Source: Mercurialis annua (Eukaryota > Streptophyta > Magnoliopsida > Malpighiales > Euphorbiaceae). Taken from it: a DNA stretch of 64,000 bases. The notes below the pieces were generated by a model that did not search any database, was not told the DNA's origin, and saw only the letters and a program-made list of their open reading frames with translations. Made by a program: the position numbers and the translations under genes. Positions 57,617-64,000 of the stretch are shown one piece after another. How positions within the stretch are numbered: the first letter of the stretch is position 1; the number at the start of each line of letters is the position of its first letter. Location of the stretch: NCBI RefSeq assembly GCF_937616625.2, contig NC_065577.1:28471501-28535500 (forward strand), written 5' to 3'.

Positions 57617-60019
57617 TGTAAACACCTATTTTCCGGACAGTTAAAAAGTGATAAGGAACTGAGGCGACCAATGATGATTTCCACAGAAATTTGTCCGGGT
57701 GACGAGCTACAGATTTTCTTGCTGGAATCCAAGCAGGCATAATCAGTGCACTGATGCAAACTTGGAGGATTAAAACGTAATTAGGCGTAAATAGCCCATA
57801 AAAATTCAAAATGATTGTAGTCTAAGTCCAGAAATTAGACTAATAGAATTATCTTAGAAGTTTATGTGCCAATTTGTAAGCTTTATTGACTGAAATGTAC
57901 CATACCCGAACCCATAGGATCTCTCAAGAGTCATTTTTAATACTTCTAGGCACCAAAACTGACTTTTAGCACCATTTTTCTTAGCTACCAAGTGTAAATA
58001 CGAATTTAACATGTAAAAAACCTAAAGTAAATAATTTACACCTAATCCTAATCCTAATAATCTATCACTTATCACTTCTTTAAGTTTAAAACAAACTCTA
58101 ACTAGGTAAATAGTAATTTAAAACTAACTGAACCTCTAGTTAACGCTAGGTCACCCCTAACCAATATAAATAGAACCCCTCATCACACTAGCCAGGGGTC
58201 GGCAATTAATCACCAGAAAAAGCATAGAAACCTTAGGAAGAAACCCTACCCTGGCCAAACGAAACAGCACATACACACACACCAAACTGCACCAATTTCT
58301 AGTCCTGGAAACACTAATACATGTTAATTCTCCAAGAACGCAGCGCAAGCACCAGACTCAAAGTTGGATTTTGCATCCACTTCACTAGCAAACGAGCCAA
58401 CTACTCAGACATGAATATTTTCCATGAATACGTCTATAATTGCTGTGATTATTTGACTTAGGTTGTAATGTTAGATTTTGCCATTTTTAGCCATAAAATT
58501 GCCATGCTTGACTTAATACCAAATTGCCATGAATTTGTTGATAGGCGTGTTAATTAGCTATAATTAACTATTTTTATGCTCAAATCCAAAAATCCAATTG
58601 ATTAAAACTCCTAGGATGCATGTTTCTATGTATTTTTAGCTATTTTCCCATAAAAAACACCTAAAATAGTTGCTGTAAATTTTATACTTGTTTAAATAAA
58701 TCAGCTTTAAACACTCTATAATTGCCATATTTGAATTCTTTTTTCGATTTTATGCGTTTCAACTACTTTTGCACGCAAAATGGAGCTGAAACGAGTGAGA
58801 GTCGAGCTAAAAACAAACCAAAAAACTGCTGTAAAATGGACTGCCCAGAACCGCCACCGCGACAACCAATGGCAGTGCCGTTGGTTGCCAACTGCCGGCC
58901 CCTAATGTAACACCGGCGCCGTGTTTTTTATGATTTCTGCTTCTAGATTGCTTCCCAAATCTTCTACACGATTCCCAGACTTTGAGCTCAAAATTAGATT
59001 CCGTTTAGACCCAGATTTACTATTTTCCTTGTACTTTACGTTATTGCTTTGTAACTGGCCAAGCCCGATGTAAAACGGACCAAGAAGTCCAATGATGTGA
59101 CATAGTGTATAAATCTGGCCCATGAGCCCGAGACTTAGCAAACCAGCAACTTACAAAGAGGATTCTGGGTTAACCCGAATTCGGAATTGACTCCGGATCA
59201 AACTAGTAGAACCGGATCGACGAGACGCACACTCTCATGATTTAACCGAAATCCCGTTCCGACCAGACCGATGGTCAAAACCTGAGTGATTGCCAGACAT
59301 TCAAAAAGAACGAGGTTAAAAAGTATCCCTAACCTTGTATGTATACCAAACTGCCTTTGAGCATGCCTACAGTGTTTACCGCTTTCCAAAAAACACGTCA
59401 ATTAACCGGTTAAAGGACGAATCGCATAAATTAGCCAAATAATGAAATTCCAATACATCACCTTCACATCGTAGGACTGCCATGAAAATATAGTAATGGT
59501 TATATAGGTTTTTCAAGACTCACTAATAAAATTAATCAATCAAACCTTTATATCTAGATTTAGGTTTTGTGCATGTAAAATATCAAGACCAGCAAGACTT
59601 TGCTACTTGTTAGAAACCTCAAAGGTTAGATGTATGTTTAGGAATACCTGCTACTTACCTCAAATGCTAGTCCAGATCAAGTCATATGCGCGTCAACGTG
59701 TTTACTGCTTTCATAGTTGTTTATTTATAGCTTTCATATCATGCGAACTGCATATGCTGTTGAAATGAGATAAATTCAAATATGTCCGGTTAATAAAACT
59801 GGTAGCTAATAACCCAAGCACACGAGTCTTGGAGAGGTCCACGAACCCTAGTCTTTGGTCCGATGCACGGTAACCCATAAGCAAGCAAGGTTCCTTAGTC
59901 GGTTAAAAGGCATTTCCTAGTTGAACTAGGTGTCGACTCCATTTTCAAAACTCATTTCCAGATCGAGAAGTCAGCCATAAACCTTGGCCAAGCGGACCCA
60001 GAACCCCGCTCTGCTCACA
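57617..60019 (+). repeat. 3' LTR of Ogre-like element (2403 bp)
   Basis: It starts TGTAAACACCTATTTTCC and ends GCTCTGCTCACA. The match with the 5' LTR runs from 57724 on, with substitutions and indels that suggest an old insertion. Confidence 0.88.
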
Positions 60020-61339
60020 ACTACACCCCCTAATTTCGAGGTTACTTACTTCTTCTGTACGATTATTATCTTCATATGGTATTCTTACGATGGGTAAAAC
60101 TATGTTTACTATCAAAACACATATATACGATATTTATGTTTGTTATTGCTCTTTAATACAATTTCATTATTTTGGTCACAGAGCTTTCCATCTGATTTCC
60201 TTACGTATCAAATCATTTTGAATTTGCCCGTCGGCACTTTCAAAATGCTTTCTTTTCAAATCAAATACGATCTCGATCTTACTACTTTAAAACGTTTAGT
60301 ACAATTGTGCATCAGAGTGATGGCACCTCTCATCACCAAATAGTTGCTATCTCAACTCGTTTTATTTGCTCGTATCAACAAATGTATAATGCATGTTTTA
60401 CATTTTGTAAATTATTGTTTTTATATCAAAATATATGTACATATATACCGATACTACGATGCATTTCTATCATGTTTTGCATGCCATGCCATATGTTAGG
60501 TCTGCGCACAATTGCACTTTCAAAAGAACTCAAAAAACTTTATTTCTTTTGCAAATATAGTAAGTCAATTCAGATTGGAAATTCCATGACATTTAACTTT
60601 TCTTTAATTGGGGCTTTTATCGATCTTATTGGTGTGTTCTTTGCTTTTTCTATCTTTTAATCATATACTATCGATCTATATATAAAGCATAACTTATGTC
60701 ATCTTTTATGTATGTGTTACTGGCATTTTGCGATTGTAGTGAAAACCGTAACAACAAGTGTGTATAAGTGCGGGCGTGCCAGGAAGCGGATTCCAAATTG
60801 TGAACTTAACTTCTTAAAACAAACGACTGGGGCTTGGTTAACCTTATAACAAGTACTCCAAAAAGTAATGCTAAAATCGAAATTCAACTGTAAATGTGTT
60901 TACTAATTGAATAAAATGAAAGTACAAGTGTTTAAGTAGAGAATAGAGTAATTCATTCGTAAAGTTCTTTACTGATTGAAGAAAATAGAAATTGCTGAGA
61001 TTGAGTGTTTTTTTTGCCTTCACGCTTGTTTTTGGGATGATTGATCGGGGGTTGCAAACTTGCTGCTCTTCTCTTATTTATAGCCTTTATCATTTGTGAA
61101 AATTATCGCTTCTTTCAACTGCACACGTTCTTCCCCACCTATAAGAAACTGCAAATCGTTTCTCTGAACTGTTGTTTCTCAAAAGCACGTGCTTTTTACT
61201 TTTATTCTTCTGACAAAAATATCCTTGGGCTCTTGGCCATTTAAACTCAAGTTAATGGCCATCTTAAATATGGGCTTAATCTTCTAATAATGGACTTGGG
61301 CCTTCTGAATATCTTGAGAAATTACTCCTCGACCTCTGG
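60020..61339. other. Unassigned AT-rich stretch
   Basis: No gene, terminus or repeat is recognised. Short ORFs here are Phe/Ile/Leu-rich and without known motifs. Confidence 0.5.
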
Positions 61340-61560
61340 AATCAACCTCTGAAATCAAACTCTGAATCCACCTCTGACATCGACTTCTAGATTTAAATGG
61401 AGTCAACCTCTCCAATCAACTTTTGGAAATTAGGTGGAGTCAACTTTTGGGGTCCACCTATGAAATTAACTTCTGAGTGTTATAGAGTCAACCTCTGAAA
61501 TCAACTTCTGAAAATTAACTTCTGGCGTCAATCCTCTGAAATTAAACTTCCAACCTCTAG
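61340..61560 (+). repeat. AGTCAACCTCT array 1
   Basis: Irregular units such as AGTCAACCTCTGAAATCAAC recur with variable spacing. The same core recurs at 62317-62670 and 63400-63555. Confidence 0.75.
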
Positions 61561-62316
61561 CTAATTTTTCCCAGTATCTTTTTCTATCTTTTGAAAAAGA
61601 ATATGGGCTTTATGGCCTTTTAGCCATATTTTTAATTTTGGTGCAACTAATGCCCCCTATATAATTGGCTTTTAAAAATTAAAGTCATTTATATATTTTC
61701 TTTAAGCCAAAATTGTTTTCTTTTAGAGATTTTAGAAAGTCAAGAAAATTTCACTCCTTAAAACCTTTAGCAAACCCTAATCCCCAAAAATTTAAAATCA
61801 ATTTTTCTCTCAATCCACCAAGCATCAATCCCCAAGATTTGTCGAGTTTAGTTAAATAAAATCCACCAACTCTGGCTACCATCACATTGGTGACAGTCAG
61901 CAGCCCGGCAGCCGCCTCGTCTCCCGCTCGCCAAGCCTTCACAGCGGCAGCGGCAACCTCCAGCTCTTCTCACCCAGCTCCAACGGCAGCCTTCACGCCA
62001 TCCACAACAGCGACAACTCCCATGACGTGCGACGATTCCGGCGACCCAGCAGCAACGCGTGGTTCTCCTTCGTCAATGGCAGCAAGTCGCTTGCTTCTGT
62101 TAGCGACAGCAGGTTGCTCGCCTCCATCAGCGGCAGCAGGTCGCTCGCCATCGCCCAACTACTACCTCAAATATCTCGCCAGCCAACCCAGCCAACGCTT
62201 CGCCCAGCAACTTGCAATCTTTATACACAGTGGCTCTAAAATCAGCGGTAATCTCTTTTTTTTTTCAATCTTACTTTCATTAATATGTTTCTGGACATCT
62301 TGGCCAACCTCTGAAA
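61561..62316. other. Stretch with a GC-rich, possibly exonic patch
   Basis: Bases 61880-62240 are GC-rich in AT-rich surroundings and open on the plus strand (from a methionine at 61887), coding an Ala/Ser/Thr/Pro-rich sequence (AAASSPARQAFTAAAATS). A GGTAATCT donor-like site follows at about 62246. It could be the first exon of an unknown gene or element ORF, or only a biased GC block. No domain is recognised. Confidence 0.35.
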
Positions 62317-62670
62317 TCAACCTCTGGCTAAACCTTTAGAGTCAATCTCTGGCCAAACCTTTAGAGTCAACCTCTGGCCAAACCTCTACAGTCAACCTCT
62401 GGCCAAACCTCTACAGTCAACCTCTGGCCAAACCTTTAGAGTCAATCTCTGGCCAAACTACTAGAGTCAACCTCTGGCCAAACCTCTAGAGTCAACCTCT
62501 AAAATCAACCTCTAGTCAAACTTCTAGAGTCAACCTCTAAAATCAACGTCTGTCCAAACCTCTAGAGTCAACCTGTAAAATCAACCTCGGGCCAAACCTC
62601 TAGAATCAACGTCTAGCCAACCTTTAGAGTCAACCTCTTGCCAAATCTCTGGAGTTAGCTTCTGGCCAAT
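62317..62670 (+). repeat. 25-bp minisatellite (GTCAACCTCTGGCCAAACCT), array 2
   Basis: There are about 13 units. The first half is regular (GTCAACCTCTGGCCAAACCT plus CTACA or TTAGA); later units insert TAAAATCAACCTC. Confidence 0.9.
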
Positions 62671-63399
62671 TAATCATTGTCTAATGGCCTTTCTAACTCT
62701 TGATAAGAATGTGGGTTAAAAATTTATATTTTTAATTTTAATTTCTGTTAAACTATAGGGATTGCCTTTGGCTTTTCTTTATATATCAGGACATGTTCTC
62801 TCACACGGCCTTTTGGCCATTACTTGCTTGTTGTGACACGTACACTTTCACATATCCACTTGTGCACCCATTGCATTACAGGGACGCCATACATGTACTT
62901 TCTGAACTTTAGTTTCAAATGTCTTGGTGTGAAGATGGCTCTCTCGCCATTAGTTTGTTTTTTGTGTTCCACACCAAGATTCACGTGCAGGTACAGCCAT
63001 GCATTGCATTCACTATGTGTTTATGTTTCTGGTATGAAGATAGCTTTTCCCATATACTTGTGTGGTGATGTGATGTCCATACCAAGGCTTGTTTCACGAA
63101 CAATGCACATGTGTCACTTACAGCCATGCATTTGCATTTATGTGGCCGTTTTTGTTGTTGAATTTTCTTTTGAACTTTTAGCTTAGGTAGCCAAACAATA
63201 GTTCAGAAGTCTAAGAAAAATAGAGAACCTATGGTATACGTTCAATAGGGAATTCATAGTAGGATAACGGAAAAGATGAACTAAAGTTTTAAAGGTCAGC
63301 TATTCATTGGCTATCACTTATCCCTTCTCCTCTCCCATATAGGCTTCTATAAATACTTTCTATTTTTATTTCCAAGTGGCTAGACTATTTTCCACGCCA
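62671..63399. other. Stretch with three loosely repeated blocks
   Basis: About 62805-63150 contains three related blocks of about 100 bp with GGTGTGAAGATGGCT/GGTATGAAGATAGCT, a CACACCAAG-like part and ACAGCCATGCATT. An ORF (62824-63186) crosses them but has no known domain. TATAAATA at about 63350 is a possible TATA box. Confidence 0.4.
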
Positions 63400-63555
63400 A
63401 CTAAAATTAACCTCTAGAGTCAACTTCTGAAATTAACTTCTGGAGTCAACCTCTAAAGGCAATTTCTGAAATTAACCTTTGGAGTCAATCTCTAGAGTCA
63501 TCTTCTGAAATTAACTTTCTAGAGTCAACTTCTGAAATTAACTTTCTAGAGTCAA
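63400..63555 (+). repeat. AGTCAACCTCT array 3
   Basis: Units of the type TCTAGAGTCAACTTCTGAAA and ATTAACTTTC recur five to six times, ending at the left end of element A3. Confidence 0.8.
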
Positions 63556-63560
63556 TTAAT

Positions 63561-64000
63561 GAACAAAGGATCATTTTACCCCCCGATCTTGGAACAAAGT
63601 ATCAAAAACGTCCAAATTAGCAAAACAGGATCACTTTTACCCTGAACTTGGCAAAACCGTTTCAAAAACACCCCTACGCTGATATGGCACATTAATTGCA
63701 GAGTGAGATTATAAATTTAAAATAATTAACCTAATCTAATTAAATATTTAATCCTAATTAATTTAAAACCCATCTTCCTCCACCACCACTATCCCTATTC
63801 CTCCACCACCGACCACCATCTAAAATTCATAATCCACCGCCCAAACCCATCCGACACCGTCAGAACTGTCGCAGCAGTTGAGAGACGAATCTTCGTCTCT
63901 CAATCTGAGAGACGAGTTCAGAGACGAGCTCGTCTCTCAGATTGAGAGACAAACTGCTTCGTCTCTCATCTGAGAGACGAATATGTTCGTCTCTCAATCT
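63561..64000. mobile_element. Relative of element A (A3), left part; right end outside window
   Basis: It starts GAACAAAGGATCATTTTACC and follows the left terminus of 17348 for about 110 bp. The flank before it is TCAATTAAT. The core from 63879 is an array of hairpins. Confidence 0.85.
63879..64000. repeat. Hairpin array inside element A3
   Basis: GAGAGACGAA and TTCGTCTCTC alternate, giving at least four consecutive inverted repeats. The sequence is unrelated to the GAGGAGCAG hairpins of A1. Confidence 0.88.

Larger units (their letters stand above)
47825..60019 (+). mobile_element. Ogre/Tat-like LTR retrotransposon derivative, no gag-pol
   Basis: Two LTRs of about 2.4 kb flank a 7.4-kb interior. 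The primer site TGGCGACTCCACTGGG is the form seen in Ogre-type elements, and a polypurine tract precedes the 3' LTR. The interior shows several tandem arrays and an antisense plant-mobile-domain pseudogene but no retroviral enzyme. The first 107 bp of the 5' LTR are missing where the minus-strand copia LTR abuts. Five bases ACTAC follow the 3' end; the left duplication is lost. Confidence 0.85.

Noticed and set aside
62824..63186. 120-codon ORF as a host gene
   Set aside because: It spans three repeated blocks and has no recognisable domain or splice context.

Overview
The window is nuclear DNA of a flowering plant, most likely a eudicot. This rests on plant-specific transposon families: CACTA/TNP2, Ty1/copia, Ty3/gypsy of Tat/Ogre type, Mutator-like and Stowaway elements, and a LINE of the zf-RVT type. 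AT-rich spacers, GT-AG introns and primer sites resembling initiator tRNA-Met agree. I see no intact host gene, no RNA gene and no CRISPR array. Almost all of it is nested, decayed transposable elements. The species cannot be named from this.

Layout. 1-5631: a decayed CACTA element (TNP2-like transposase plus an RGG-rich second ORF) whose 3' terminus lies inside a LINE. 5632-8013 and 15005-15945: the LINE (reverse transcriptase, then zf-RVT), split by a copia element at 8014-15004 with both LTRs and a perfect 5-bp target duplication (ATTTC). 16943-19796: a plus-strand ORF with a putative gypsy-type transposon domain, split by a 925-bp hairpin-filled Mutator-like element with a 10-bp duplication. 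20448-23613: a minus-strand Ty3/gypsy remnant (LTR, gag, protease) carrying an internal inversion. It and the plus-strand ORF may be one Tat-type element with an antisense ORF.

23761-25035: the only trace of a host gene, two minus-strand exons of a protein-kinase-like pseudogene around the activation segment, split at the DFG motif by a Mutator-like element (9-bp duplication TTTTGAGAA). 25299-28531: MITEs, a Stowaway element, an LTR fragment and a cut-off relative of the first hairpin element. 28532-30734: a non-autonomous CACTA relative of the first element. 30735-45178: one LTR family in both orientations. Its plus-strand member has a primer site, a gag-like ORF, a polypurine tract and a 3-kb 3' LTR, but no pol, and its 3' LTR holds a solo LTR.

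45183-47824: a truncated minus-strand copia LTR with two Mutator-type MITEs, one carrying a perfect 171-bp inverted repeat. 47825-60019: a 12-kb Ogre/Tat-like derivative with 2.4-kb LTRs, no visible gag-pol, many tandem arrays and an antisense plant-mobile-domain pseudogene. 60020-64000: unassigned sequence with three arrays sharing one core, then the left end of a third hairpin-filled element. The most unusual signals are the long perfect hairpin, the hairpin-filled element cores, the alanine-rich repeat expansion inside the LINE ORF, the gypsy inversion, and antisense ORFs with different domains in two Tat-type elements.
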